From the NCBI GenBank assembly GCA_030549175.1, contig JAUKUA010000007.1, forward strand, positions 62,001 to 126,000: a stretch of DNA of 64,000 nt. Reading direction: 5' to 3'. This DNA is from Lasiosphaeris hirsuta (taxonomy: Eukaryota; Ascomycota; Sordariomycetes; Sordariales; Lasiosphaeriaceae). The notes under the pieces were generated by a model. The model saw only the letters and a program-made list of their open reading frames with translations, did no database searches and was not told the DNA's origin. Shown piece after piece: positions 45,806-56,649 of the stretch. A program made the translations under genes and the position numbers. Numbering within the stretch: position 1 is the first letter of the stretch; every line of letters begins with the position of its first letter.

Positions 45806-47437
45806 TCAGTTTGAGCCAACAGGAGACACATGGATCTGCCAATAGCTCCGCCAATCCCACCACTCGCCCTGCTCTTCCCAAGCTTTCTTGTCATCGCCTT
45901 GTCCCGGCTTCCACACTCCCAAGCCCGAGCCGGCATCGTACTGGGGAAACTCGGCCTTTTCAGCAAGCAGACCACGCTCCTTGCCGTCACCCAGGAACGC
46001 CAGGAAGTCTTCGGCGATATGCACATACTGCCGGAGCCCCTGGTACACATCGATGGTGGCACCCGTGGTGAAGCTCAGCAGGAACGGCTCGAGCAGCGGC
46101 GCGTCAGTGACTGACGGATGCGAAGTGCCAAGCGAAGTCATGAACCATGACGGGTTGCCCCGCTGGTTGTTGGCCTCGACGATGTCCCTGACCGTGTCAA
46201 AGTGCGCGCGGCCGTAGAAGATGCTGCTGTGGCTGCTCCACGAATTGCTGTGCACGACCAAGATGGGCACATTAATATCCTTGTTCAGCGGGCCACTGCT
46301 CTTGCCGGGATCCAGGATGATGGCTCCCTTGAACGGCCGCTTCTTGCTGGGTCCGTTCCGGAGAGCCTGCAGCGCGCCGGTGGCTCCGTAGCTGTGGCCG
46401 GCGACAATCATCTCGTCAGTGTTCAAGCGGCCAGCCCAGCCGGCAAGATCGGAACCTTCGCCGCGGGGGTTCTGCTCGAAAACTTCGGCGCCGCGCCCGG
46501 AATTGATCAAGGTGATGACGCGCACGGCCTCCTCAATCTCGGCCTCGCGAAAGTTGAGCTGCGCCTTGTGGAAATCCTCCACCGCCACCTCCCCGCCGTC
46601 GGCCGTCTCCACCTCGGACCCGTCGAAAATCAGTCTCGTCCAGTCGGGCTCGCCCTTCCTCATGACGACCGAGCCCGGGCCGGATCCGTCGCGGTGCTCG
46701 AGCATAGCCACCACGTAGCCGCGCGCGGCAAGCTCGCCGGCATAGTGCGAGTAGTCGGTCCGGCTCGACACGGTGCCGTGCGAGAAGATGACGACGGGGT
46801 GGCCGCTGGTCTCGCCGGCCAGGACCTGCTGCTTGGTTTCGTCCTTGTCCCAGGACGTGGCAAACTTGGACTCGCGTGATGCGCGGTCGCTCAAGGGCGC
46901 ATTGACGACGGCGGGGATGGTGATGCTCCCGACGAGCGCGCGAATAGCGCCCGTGAAGACAGCATTGGTAAGCCAGTTGCTGATGTGGGCTGCCTTAGCG
47001 TAGCCCTGGGCGCGGAGCGACAGGGGCTTGGGAATCCAGCTGTGTCGCGGCGCGCCACTAGCAGTGGCCTCGGGCTGTGTCGCTGGGTAGTACAAGGTAA
47101 ACAAAACCGTTTTGAGCTGAAATGCCTTTTCCGATGTCGCCTTGAACCGCGTCGTGTCGATGGTGCGCGCTGGCGAGACGGGTGCTTCAATGTCGACAGC
47201 GCCAACGGCGTATGGCCCGGTGTGTTTGGGCAGGGGATGCGCGAAGAGCGGTTTGGAGAGGACGAAGCAGTACAGCCAGTACGCCGCGCCTGCCAAGACT
47301 GCGAAATAGCGCCACTTCAGCAGCGAGGAAGCGAAACCTGCAGCTGCGTTGCGAGCCGCTGGGGCTTCGTGGAACGGCTTCATGATAGGATAATGCTGTG
47401 TCGCGCATTCGAAAAGCGAATCCCTGAATCTGGCCAT
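45806..47437 (-). CDS. PAF-acetylhydrolase-like membrane-anchored hydrolase
   Basis: Single exon of 543 aa. It is an alpha/beta hydrolase of the platelet-activating-factor acetylhydrolase (PAF-AH II) type, which removes short or oxidised acyl chains from phospholipids. A membrane anchor lies at about residues 43-60 (YFAVLAGAAYWLYCFVL). Then come TVLFTLYYPA, the oxyanion segment VVIFSHGTVSSRTDYS, the nucleophile elbow GHSYG (347-351), the acidic residue in AIILDPG, and the histidine in SLGTSHPSVTD. The start at 47437 was chosen for its ACAAAATGG context; the next ATG (47383) would also keep the anchor. No defects were seen. The type II topology suggests a catalytic domain in the secretory lumen or outside the cell. 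Confidence 0.85.
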   Translation of the reverse strand: MARFRDSLFECATQHYPIMKPFHEAPAARNAAAGFASSLLKWRYFAVLAGAAYWLYCFVLSKPLFAHPLPKHTGPYAVGAVDIEAPVSPARTIDTTRFKATSEKAFQLKTVLFTLYYPATQPEATASGAPRHSWIPKPLSLRAQGYAKAAHISNWLTNAVFTGAIRALVGSITIPAVVNAPLSDRASRESKFATSWDKDETKQQVLAGETSGHPVVIFSHGTVSSRTDYSHYAGELAARGYVVAMLEHRDGSGPGSVVMRKGEPDWTRLIFDGSEVETADGGEVAVEDFHKAQLNFREAEIEEAVRVITLINSGRGAEVFEQNPRGEGSDLAGWAGRLNTDEMIVAGHSYGATGALQALRNGPSKKRPFKGAIILDPGKSSGPLNKDINVPILVVHSNSWSSHSSIFYGRAHFDTVRDIVEANNQRGNPSWFMTSLGTSHPSVTDAPLLEPFLLSFTTGATIDVYQGLRQYVHIAEDFLAFLGDGKERGLLAEKAEFPQYDAGSGLGVWKPGQGDDKKAWEEQGEWWDWRSYWQIHVSPVGSN

Positions 47438-48280
47438 TTTGTCGCTGCGAATCTGCGATTTATGCCATCGCAGGAAGGAGCCAAGTTGGCACCATGATGC
47501 AATACACAAATGTTGACGTCACACCTGTGGACCACCACCCATGCTGAGAGGCTGGCGCTGTCGGTGCTGCGGGCACCTTCCACTGCCGTTTTTGGCGCAC
47601 CTGGGCCTTCAGCCAACTTTTCAAGAATGGAATTTGTTTGGTCAAGAAACGTGCCAAAATTCCAAAATGCCAGTTTGTTTTTGTTGTGAGATCCTTCCCG
47701 AGATCTAGGCGCCCGCACTACCTTGGTTCAATTGCCGGACTGGGACGCTTCTGGATCCAATGTTCAGGTGGGCGCCAGCGGGGCCAGCTGAGCTGCGTGT
47801 CGGATGCCACACTCCAGAGCGACAAATGTTAGCGTAGCAGGTGTGATCGGTTAGGAGTCTCTGCGGTAACGCTCATGAATACCAAACATCGCTTGTTTGT
47901 CACACTAATATTTAATTTTTTAGCGTAGAATTGGAACCCTGCGTCTTGGTCCGTGTCAAGCAATGAAAGGGGAAGAGTCAATCCTAAATTCACTATTCCA
48001 AATCCCCCCCCAAGACGATAGCGTAGAAACTGGCGATGCGTGGCGCCTCTGCAATGCCCTCTCAGGGGCAGCCTCGGATGATGGATGTTGTCGGTATATC
48101 AGTTGGTGATGGCCACCCGCCGGCCTCACCTCATCTTGCTGTCGATTCCCCTGGTCCTCTGTCGCTCTTTTTGACGCCTTCCAGTCGGTCCCTCCATTGT
48201 AAGTTTCAGCGGTCACTCATTTTGCCGCTGCATTCTTGTCGCTCTTTTTATTGGCGCGTTTTTTCCTCAGTTCGTTCATC
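47438..48280. other. intergenic between divergent genes
   Basis: Shared upstream region of the PAF-AH-like gene (minus) and the Ser/Thr-rich gene (plus). No independent coding frame was recognised. Confidence 0.4.
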
Positions 48281-49483
48281 ATGCCGTCGCAAGTTCACTA
48301 TAACCCCATCGCGGGGGAATGCACCATCGTTCCCTGCCTGTGGCAAGTCGCCGGCCACGTCGACAACAACCCCGTTGCCCATCTGTCGGCCTGCTCGTCC
48401 CTGTTCGGATTTCCAGCTGTTCCGACCGTCTTTCTGCCCGTTGACCCGATCCTGTCGACGACCATTGCCACCTCAACCTACACAGACATCATCATCTCGA
48501 CCTCGACCGTGTACTCGACAGTCGAGGAGACGTCGACATCGTACGAAAGCGTGTTGGAAACTTCGACAGAGTACACTACAACCCTTGTCAACACCATCAC
48601 CACCACCGTGCCAGCCTCCCCCACGGTGACGGAAAAACGTCGCAAGAGACGTCGTGAGTGCAAAGCCAAGACTTCATCCAAGGTGTCTTCAGTCGTCTCG
48701 TCGGTAGTACCGTCATCGGCAGTATCGTCATCGGCAGTATCGTCATCGGCAGCATCGTCATCGGCAGTACTATCATCGGCCGCACCATCTTCGTCGGCCC
48801 TATTCGCTGACCAGTGCTACGACGTGGGCCAGTATTCATCGGCCTGTGCCTGCCTCGAGCCAGCAACCGTCACCGAATATGATGCAGCCGTCACCTCCAT
48901 CGTCCGCCAGACCGAGTCGACCACAGTCCCGTCAACCGCAGGTACCGTTGTCACCCTGGCCATCACGACCGTCATCGTGAACCCGGCGACCACGACGGTC
49001 ACAACGACACTGACCACCCTGACCGAGACCGCCACGACAATCAGCCAGACTGCAGTTCCCACCCTGTTCGGGCTCGTCCTGAAAGATGGGCCCAACACCA
49101 ACAAAGGTCTCGCCAGATCCGGGAGTGCCCCTACCTTTTCATATGCGCCAACCGATGGCACCCCGTCCGGCATCTACCTGACCTCGCCCGGCACACAGCC
49201 CTACCTTCTATATGGGTCGGAATACAAGATGTACATACGGCTATCCACCACCTCCTACGGCATTGTATTTTGGATCACAACCTCCGCCGTTGCCACGTCG
49301 AGCTACACCTGGATCGCGGTGCCGTGCGCTCTCGATGCCAGCGGCAACTTCACCTGCGCCGCCAACGGTTTGACGCGCTTTTTGCAGTGCGGCGCCATCA
49401 TGTACATGGCGAAACCAACTGTGACGCCCGGCGGTTGTGTCGAGGTCCACCTCGAAGGGAGGGCAGGATATTTCAGCGCCTAA
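48281..49483 (+). CDS. Ser/Thr-rich surface-type protein
   Basis: Predicted 400 aa from the ATG at 48281. The N-terminal 60 residues hold four cysteines (GECTIVPCLW, SACSSLF). Two Thr-rich stretches (IISTSTVYSTVEETSTSYES and TTTVTTTLTTLTETATTISQ) flank a basic patch (EKRRKRRREC) and a Ser/Ala/Val repeat built from TCATCGGCAGTA-type units at 48714-48780. The C-terminal 110 residues look globular (IYLTSPGTQPYLLYGSEYKM, FLQCGAIMYMAKP). This layout is typical of heavily O-glycosylated fungal surface proteins. No signal peptide is encoded after this ATG. A hydrophobic run just upstream (LSLFLLARFFLSSFI) lacks an ATG, so an upstream exon may be missing. Confidence 0.6.
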   Translation: MPSQVHYNPIAGECTIVPCLWQVAGHVDNNPVAHLSACSSLFGFPAVPTVFLPVDPILSTTIATSTYTDIIISTSTVYSTVEETSTSYESVLETSTEYTTTLVNTITTTVPASPTVTEKRRKRRRECKAKTSSKVSSVVSSVVPSSAVSSSAVSSSAASSSAVLSSAAPSSSALFADQCYDVGQYSSACACLEPATVTEYDAAVTSIVRQTESTTVPSTAGTVVTLAITTVIVNPATTTVTTTLTTLTETATTISQTAVPTLFGLVLKDGPNTNKGLARSGSAPTFSYAPTDGTPSGIYLTSPGTQPYLLYGSEYKMYIRLSTTSYGIVFWITTSAVATSSYTWIAVPCALDASGNFTCAANGLTRFLQCGAIMYMAKPTVTPGGCVEVHLEGRAGYFSA

Positions 49484-51306
49484 AGTTTCGAGTCAGCACT
49501 CGTTCGGCCGGGCATTGGGCAATTTCGATTTGGCGGATTTGCGTGGAGGCGGAAGGTATGAATCAATAAGGAGCTTGTCATGGAATTTGCTAGGGCAAGA
49601 CGCAGTATTATGTCCTTTGGAGTCGCGTTCGAAAATTCAACAGCATGAGATTCGGAGGTCCAGGGAAGATCCTCAGTCGAGATACCTTCATCCGATATCT
49701 TCAAACGAGGGGGGGGGAGGGGGGGAGGGGGAGTTATACATTTTGCTCCCGTTTTGGGATGATGGACACAGTTGTTGGACCTTCCGAATTGTTGAGCAGC
49801 AGCAGACTTGCTGCTAATGAGCTCAGCTCGTTTCCTCCCATGCTGACGACGACTTTGACGCCGATGTACATCAGGTGTATGTTGCAAGACGGACAGGGAG
49901 AAGATGCATAGCTTGGAATTTCACAATTCGGACATGTCTTCACGTCATCAATCTAGCTTGGATACTGATATGCCTAGTTCAGTTGCTGCCCCAGGACTCG
50001 AAGCACCACTCAACGTCAATCCCACTGACAAGTTATTGCCCGTCTATCCGCAAAGAGTATGTGTGAAGGTGCTATTTTGGAAGTTATGTTTTGTCGAACC
50101 CGGCGTCTGCGGTCTCATTTTGGGCAGTCACATGTCAGACCACGGAAGTGCACCCGACCCGACGCGACAGGATCGCGGCTCAAGGGCAAGGTACCTTGAC
50201 TCAGCTAACGACTTACCGAAGATAGCCCGTTCTCTCTCCTAGGGCGGTGCGATATCACACATGCCGTCATGTTCGAATGTCTTTTGCACCCCATTCTCGT
50301 CTTTCGGTAGACGTATCTTACCAGATTTCCACAAAGCCCCTCGTGCCCCTCCCGTCTCCCGTCTCCCGTCCTTTGAAGATGTGGCGAGACGTTACTGAAG
50401 CAGCTCACAGCAAGCTCTCTGCTTGTAAAAGTGGTGGGTCTCTTGAGTCGGTACGTTAGCCGAGGTGGATCAGCACGGCCTCGACATTGATGCAACATGT
50501 TGCGCGAAGCTGCGATGTTGTTTGGATGACAACAAAAGCGATTGGGTTATCAATTGCCGCCGGTTTACTCCAAATAACCACAGAGGCCGCCTGTCGTCTG
50601 CTATTCTAGCGCTGTAACTCTAATCCCCCCCCATTATCTAGCGCGTTCGGGTAACCCCGTGGGCTATTCCCACCAGCACCCGCGCGGATAAACTGCTCAC
50701 TGGATGGGGTGTATTGACTCCATTTCAGGCCGTATGCAAGGCAATGCAGCTGCAGTTGTGAACCCTAAGGGCCAAGTCGCTAGGTGCGGGATTGACCCTC
50801 CCGGAGTGTTCCCGCAACGATCTACGATACCGTGTCGCTTCCCGCTGGGGAACAAGCTAGCAAACGCAACAGTGGGCCCAACGATTGGATCGGATTCCAC
50901 GCCGGTGTCGAAAGCGGCTGTGGCAAGAGAGCGGAATCGCGTCATTTTCCCTGTGTGCCTTCCCCCCTTTGGTGTTCCCATATCCAATGTTCTGTCTGTA
51001 CACAAAGCTGAAACCTCTCCTATCTGTGACCCACGTACCTGCCTACCTCTTGCGCCTCGGACAGCTCTCTGGCCAAGCAATTTGCTGTGGACTCCACTCT
51101 TCTCCTCCGCACCAAGGCAGTGACGCATCGCGTGATTTCCGTCTCGTCTCCAACATTGCTGCAGCGTGTGTGGAGGTTTGAGGCCTCCGCAATTTTGTTT
51201 GCAGAGCCAGTCACTGCGGGCACCAGTCCCAGTGCTAGTCGGGCGGGTACGCGGCACCTTCCCTTTGCTTTCATTCTGGGTGGGTGGGTTGGTTCTGGGG
51301 CTAGAG
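49484..51306. other. intergenic
   Basis: G-rich runs lie at 49709-49730. Long frames on both strands at 50697-51596 are not protein-like and overlap the lectin promoter. No gene was recognised. Confidence 0.4.
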
Positions 51307-51307
51307 C

Positions 51308-51314
51308 ATAAATA
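51308..51314 (+). promoter_or_regulatory. TATA-like element of the CVNH gene
   Basis: ATAAATA lies 115 bp upstream of the lectin ATG. It is followed by a C/A-rich leader (CCAACACAAAACACA just before ATG) that is typical of highly expressed fungal genes. Confidence 0.45.
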
Positions 51315-51422
51315 CCTACCACTCCAACCTTGTCCTTCAACTGCCACAACTTCTAGACATCCCAAACCACTCTTTGCAATTTGACCCAAGACACAAGACG
51401 CAAAAACCCAACACAAAACACA

Positions 51423-51855
51423 ATGTCTTTCCACATCTCCGCACAGAACATCCGCGTCGATGATGGCCACATCTTGAGAGCGACCCTGAAGAACGCCGCG
51501 GGCGAGGATGTCGAATCTGAGCTCGACCTCAACCGGTACCTTGGCAACAACGATGGTGAGTGCCAGCCTACATCTTGCATGCTTCTCGGACGTCAACTAA
51601 CCCAACTGCCAAGGACACTTCGAATGGGAGGCAGCGGACTTTTCCGGCAGTGCCCAAAACGTCAACTTCTCGGTCGAGGGAGGTGACAGCGTCCCCATTC
51701 TGCGTGCCCAGCTCCGCGATGCCGCAGGCGAGTGGCACGACAGAGATATCAACCTTGCCGAGCGCATCGGCAACAACGATGGCGCCTTTGAGTTCCGTAT
51801 GTCCCCACCCGATACCCAAGCTCAGAGATCAGTTCTAACATTGTCGGTAGAGTAA
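51423..51855 (+). CDS. CVNH (cyanovirin-N homology) lectin
   Basis: Three exons (51423-51555, 51614-51796, 51851-51855) give 106 aa, the normal length of a single fungal CVNH protein. These mannose- or glucose-binding lectins consist of two pseudo-symmetric halves. Both halves are seen: ISAQNIRVDDGHILRATLKN and LDLNRYLGNNDGHFEW, then VPILRAQLRDAAGEW and INLAERIGNNDGAFEFQ. No signal peptide is present, so it is probably cytosolic. The final exon is only five nucleotides (completing Gln plus the stop). The 54-nt intron before it is a multiple of three and open, so retention would add 18 residues after replacing the Gln codon and use the same stop. It is tandem with the P450 gene 0.9 kb downstream, but no functional link is evident. 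Confidence 0.88.
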
Positions 51856-52760
51856 AGGGATATCAGGCAGGCGCGGCGCTCTGGGGGACTGAACATGGGA
51901 TGGCTGGGGAAACCCACTGGCACCAAAGCCAATTATGATCGTGGCATCATAGGTGCATTATCTCCAGACAGCTGAACAAGAAAAAGAAGTTCGTCTCCCG
52001 ACCCTCAAGTGACAATGGTGACCCTCGCCGTTTTGCTTCTACAAGTGAGCGCTGGCAGGCCTTCGCTCTCTTTCTACTGGCAACTCCTAGAAGGTTGGCC
52101 CAGTCGATTTCTTGTTTGGCCGTCTTGACACAGGGATCTGCAGCCGGTTCCGGGCCTGGCCTGCAGCCAACCCGTCAGCCAGTGTTAGCTGCGGCCCTGA
52201 TGCGTGCCACCAGTGTGACATCATCCCCCACACCTCCCCCTACCTATCGCGCCGCAGCATCGCCAAGTTGGCCACTCCGATAACCCGAAATTCCAAGCTG
52301 CGAGTTCGGGCCGGGCATCAGAAACGGCCATTCCCAATTTCCGATTGGGCAAACGATGAACGGCGACTAACGATATCACATTCATGATGCAATCCTGCAA
52401 GCCATGTTTGCTACCTTTCAGCAAATCGCCCATCCGAGTGCGAGGAAAGTACATATACACGGTCTCGGTGTGGGTGCGGTGAGCTGCATGTTTTGATTCC
52501 TAGCGCTAGTCGCGCTGACGGCAAGTCCTCTGGTTGGCCACCCGTTTCTAATACCACAAGAGTCCACACCACGCGGCAGGTAAACTGTACGGCTTTCATG
52601 ACCGAGATGGGCATGATGCACCCTCAAGCAAGCCACCCTCTAGTTGACAAAACAGACATGATAAATACCCTGGTAGACCCACCCCTTCAGCGGCGAAAGA
52701 GGCATTTTCTGTGACGTTCAACATACACCTCTGTGACTGCATCTTTGTGAGTAGCCCAGC
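51856..52760. other. intergenic
   Basis: 3' flank of the lectin gene and promoter of the P450. ATAAATA at 52661-52667 lies about 94 bp before the P450 ATG and is a candidate TATA element. No other gene was seen. Confidence 0.4.
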
Positions 52761-54552
52761 ATGCAAAATCCGTTTGTTGATACTTTGTTTCAAATCCCGG
52801 CTCACGACTCCGTGACGGTGGTGACAATATCAACGGCGATATTGTGCGCGATATTGCTGAGGGCCATCTACGTGTTCCGGATTTACCCCTACTTTGTTTC
52901 CCCTCTCCGCCACCTCCCAAGCCCCAACGACCATCACTTTCTGATCGGCCAAGCACTGAACCAGATCCGCTCTGGGAGCCCAAATGAGCCGTATATCTCG
53001 TGGGCCAAGAGGTGGCCCGAGGCCGAGATGGTCCGCTATTTTTCCTTCCTAAACACCGAGACCATCCTCGTGACGGGTCTCGACGCCCTCCGTCACGTCT
53101 TGTCTGCCAAGCCCTACTCGTTTGTAAAACCGCCTTTTTATGTGAAACTCCTGATGCCTCTCGTCGGAAAAGGCCTGTTCTTCTCCGAGGGCGAGGAGCA
53201 CAAGCACCAACGGCGGTTGATGGGGGGTAAAGTTTCCGAAGCAATACTGATGCGAGTTGGTATCGAATCTCTGTTAACTTTGACGGCAGTGCCCTTTTCC
53301 GTGACGAAGCTGAAGTTGTTATGTCCTGTCTTCCAGAAGAAGGCAGAGGAGCTCTCGGCCTACTTTGACAGACAAATCGAGACTAAAGGCGGAGTTGTCG
53401 AAGGTAAGCGCCGAGTCCCAGTATCTACTCCCCTAAGGTCCCTGGCCCCACTAACGGTGCTGGACAGCGGTTTCCACATTCACAAGCCTCACGCTGGACA
53501 TCATTGGCATTGCCGCACTCGGCGTGGAGCTCCACAACCTCGAGGAACCAAGCAGGTTCCACGAATGCTACCAGCAAGTCTTCGACCCGCCGGCCGTGGG
53601 ACAAGCTCTCTTTGTGCTGGACGCCATCTTCCCCATTCGCTGGATGCCCATCGAGGCAAACCGGCAATTCCGGCGCGCCACCAAGGAACTGCGCGGACTC
53701 GTCCGCGACATTGTCCGTCAGCGGGTGAAAGACGTCACCGAAGGCAGGAAGGGAATCAGCGACACGGGGCGCCAGGATATTCTCACGTACATGATCGAGC
53801 AGACGTATACCACGGAAGACCCCTGGGAAGAGGAAGAGCTGATGGGCCATGTCAGCTTAAACCCTTTGTCGAGACTCGCGAACCTGTCGCTGACACTTGG
53901 CTCAGATTCTGAATATGCTTTCCGCGGGCCACGAAACATCTGCGAGCGGCCTCCAGTGGGCTACATATGCCTTGGTCAAGCACCCGGCTGTCCAGGACCG
54001 CCTGCGAGCCGAGGTGGCCGAGATGCTGAAGCAGACTCCAACCCCCGGATACTATGAGATTGAGAGCCTCCAGTACCTTAACAGCTTCTGCAAGGAGGTG
54101 TTGAGGGTGTGGTGTCCAAGTAATGGTTCCCCAACCTTACACCAAGACATGAAAGCGCTGACCAGAAGCGACCAGGCAACCTCTCCTACCGGTACACGGC
54201 CGAGGACATAGTCGTCAGCGGGGTTCTCGTGCCCAAAGGGACCACCATCACGCTCATGCCCTCCGTCATCCACCACAACCCCGGCATCTGGGGCGATGAC
54301 GCCGACGAGTTCAAGCCGGAGCGGTGGGACCAAGATGGCCGTGATCCCCACGCCTTCGCCCCCTTCTTGCAGGGCCCGCGCCAGTGCATCGGCCGTGCCT
54401 TTGCCATGCTAGAGTTCAAGATTATCATGGTGGAGATGGTTCGCAAGTTCCTCTTTGAGGATGCCCAGGCGGACCAGGAACTTGTCTTGGTGAATCCATC
54501 CAACATTCTTCTGCCCAAGAGCGCGTTTGTGAAGGTTAGCAGACTGGAGTAG
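52761..54552 (+). CDS. cytochrome P450 monooxygenase
   Basis: Five exons (52761-53226, 53290-53403, 53468-53850, 53906-54119, 54176-54552) give 517 aa, full length for a microsomal fungal P450. An N-terminal membrane anchor (TVVTISTAILCAILLRAIYV) comes first. It is followed by GLFFSEGEEHKHQRRLM (C-helix), AGHETS (328-333, oxygen-activating I-helix), KEVLRV (ExxR), FKPERW and the haem loop FLQGPRQCIGRAFA with Cys463. The first intron is 63 nt and open, so its removal rests on family alignment (QRRLMG|VPFSVTKL). The fourth donor (CCAA|GTAATG) was chosen because it yields CPSNLSYRYTAED. All key residues are present. The substrate is unknown, and there is no obvious pathway partner nearby. Confidence 0.9.
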
Positions 54553-55433
54553 TGGATCCATATCTTGGTGTTGGATGGAATATTGCTCGTGTCTCACTAC
54601 ACTAGGGTAGTTTTGATACTCCCGAACTTATTGGGTACCTGATTAGCACTCCTACTGATTGGCACTCCTATAATGATACAATCTAGTTATGCCTCTCGTA
54701 TCGTCCCTCAATCTCATAGCTTGTTACGCGTGACTAAATGCGCTGAGCCTTAATTTGTTGGCCCTTGACAGCTGAAGCTTAGCCCTGGCGGAATGATACC
54801 TCAAACCGACCAGCTGAAAATGAATCCGCACCCCTACCGGTCACCTCTCAGCCTCCCTAATGGAAGAAGAGGCCTCTAGAAGAAAGACGGCCGTTATTTC
54901 AGTTCGCCTTGTTAGTTGCACATGATAAGCCCCCGTTACCTTACTCTACGGGGTAGTTTATTAGTGGTCAAAAACTGTGATATTCCTAGCTAGCGCAGAG
55001 TCGTTGGCAGTTTCTCATCCAGTGACAATGTCCGCTGGGCTCCGACGGAATGGTTCTGCCGTCGGCGGATGTGCCACCCTGAGTCCCAACGGGGTGCATT
55101 GCGCGCCGTTGTTGCGTTGTTGGCAGGCACGGCGCCTTTTTGCTCGTTCCCCCCGGATTCTATTGAAAAGTTCTCTTCAATGTCCGAATCTTGCTCTCTT
55201 GACTGTGTCACTCCGGTCTCAGCGGTCCATCCTCATGGCCCCTGTAACTCACGTCAACGATTCCATCCAGGAGGTAGATAACAACTCTTGGCGCATCGCG
55301 CAAACACCACTCCTCACACATCAGTCATCCCCATCGAAGGACCACCTATCATGGAGCGATGGGAATGATGGTTTTTTTGTTTTACCTGACCCACTCCCCG
55401 AATCACGACCCCATCCATCCGATTCAGCCATCA
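54553..55433. other. intergenic
   Basis: 3' flank of the P450, then sequence without a recognisable gene. A near-duplicated pair TGATTAGCACTCCTACTGATTGGCACTCC is at 54641-54669. Confidence 0.4.
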
Positions 55434-55900
55434 TTTGTTGGAAGAGTGAATGGTGGCCTCCAGTGAATGGCCTTCCAGAAGGTGTAGCCGCCTCTGATAA
55501 GTAGATAGCTTAGCGTGGTTCTGGTGTGGCCACCCATAAAAGGTGGGCCGGAGATTTCTCTGGGCCAGAACCACAGCCATCACCACACAATATTATCACC
55601 TTCGTTGTGTTGCCCACCAACATCATTCCAAGTGTCTATGAGGCCGACGATGTAGCAGTTTTCTGGCGCGCAGGCAAAGCTTTCATCAAAGCCCATGATA
55701 TCAGGGTTGCCAACGCGACCAGGGAGCACGTTACGCTTGACTTCCTCCACAGCAAGAAGCCGCTTGAATTTGCCATCCCCGACGTGCTGTACCATGGCGG
55801 ATTCGGCACGAGGGACTTCATCATCCTCAGCCGGATCCCTGGTCAGACGATCGAGAAGGGGAGTCGAAAACAGGAGCTACAGTGTAAGGTAGGCGTGTTG
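55434..55900 (+). pseudogene. APH/phosphotransferase-family gene, 3'-truncated
   Basis: The frame from about 55526 reads ITFVVLPTNIIPSVYEADDV, AVFWRAGKAFIKAH, NATREHVTLDFLHSKKPLEF, IPDVLYHG and DFIILSRIPGQTIEK. This is the N-lobe of a fungal aminoglycoside-phosphotransferase-like (kinase-fold) protein, including the FIKAH strand and the hinge region LSRIPGQT. The C-lobe with the HGDL and DxE catalytic motifs is missing. By 55980 the opposite strand carries an ankyrin gene remnant, so the kinase gene was cut at about 55900. No ATG with good context precedes the frame. A related 5' piece lies at 38216-38400. Confidence 0.6.
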
Positions 55901-55984
55901 ATTGGAGTGAGTAAGCGCTGCCAAGTAAACACGAGTATTAGCATTGAGCATCATGGGATTTTGGCGGCTCGCGGCGACATTATC

Positions 55985-56649
55985 CGGCCATCTCCCTTCT
56001 CAACGGCCCAGGATAGCGGCGCCTGGACAGCATTGCCCGATCTCTTGTATTGACTTTGACCTTGCCTGTTGCCAATAGTAGCTTGGCGATAGCCTCATGC
56101 CCATTCTCAGCGGCCCACAACAGCAGTGTCCGGCTGTTCATATCCCTTCTGTTGATGTCGACCCTGCCTGTTGCCAAGAATAACTTGACGACGGGCTAGG
56201 TGTCCATTTTCAGCGGCCCATAACACTGGCGTCCGGTCTCCTTGTCTGATTGTATGGTCGAGATTAGACTTTCCCGTTGTTAATAGTAACTTGACGATGG
56301 CTTCGTACCCATTCTTGGCGGCCCATAAAAGCGGTGTCTGGTTACTTGTATCTCCTGGATCGATGTCGACCTTTCCCGTTGCTAATAGCAACTCCACGAC
56401 GGCAAATAGATTCTTTAGTATCCTCAGCACCTTCGCATCCGCACCGCTCCAAGGGCCGTGGTCCTGATCTATGCGATCCATGTGAGTACTCCCCGCACCC
56501 CTCAATGCTTCTCCAGTCCCGTAAACATCAACTGCTTTTCGGAGATTCTCGACCGCCTCTTCGCATCGTCCTATTGCGTTTAGCAGCAGCCCAAAATTCC
56601 ACAACCTGGCAGCTTGGTCAAGAGAACCCTGACACTGGCAGTCTGTCAT
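55985..56649 (-). pseudogene. TPR/ankyrin protein gene, frameshifted
   Basis: On the minus strand an N-terminal TPR-like helix pair (QAARLWNFGLLLNAIGRCEE, AVENLRKAVDVYG) passes into ankyrin units: VVELLLATGKVDID, TPLLWAAKNGYEAIVKLLLT and TPVLWAAENGH. At about 56180-56200 a small deletion shifts the frame. The next frame continues the same array (VDINRRDMNSRTLLLWAAEN, then GHEAIAKLLLATGKV) and then ends near 55985. The TPR-then-ankyrin order and the very uniform repeat text recall the C-terminal sensor arrays of fungal NLR-like proteins. No nucleotide-binding domain is present upstream, so this is a detached and broken tail. Confidence 0.6.

Noticed and set aside
50697..51596. Minus-strand frame of 299 codons upstream of and over the lectin start
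   Set aside because: Low-quality translation without domains, overlapping the CVNH promoter and first exon.
42118..54552. Secondary-metabolite cluster (LaeA-like methyltransferase, P450, MFS)
   Set aside because: No intact synthase or terpene cyclase is present, genes are far apart and interleaved with unrelated functions, and the only PKS is a remnant 20 kb away.
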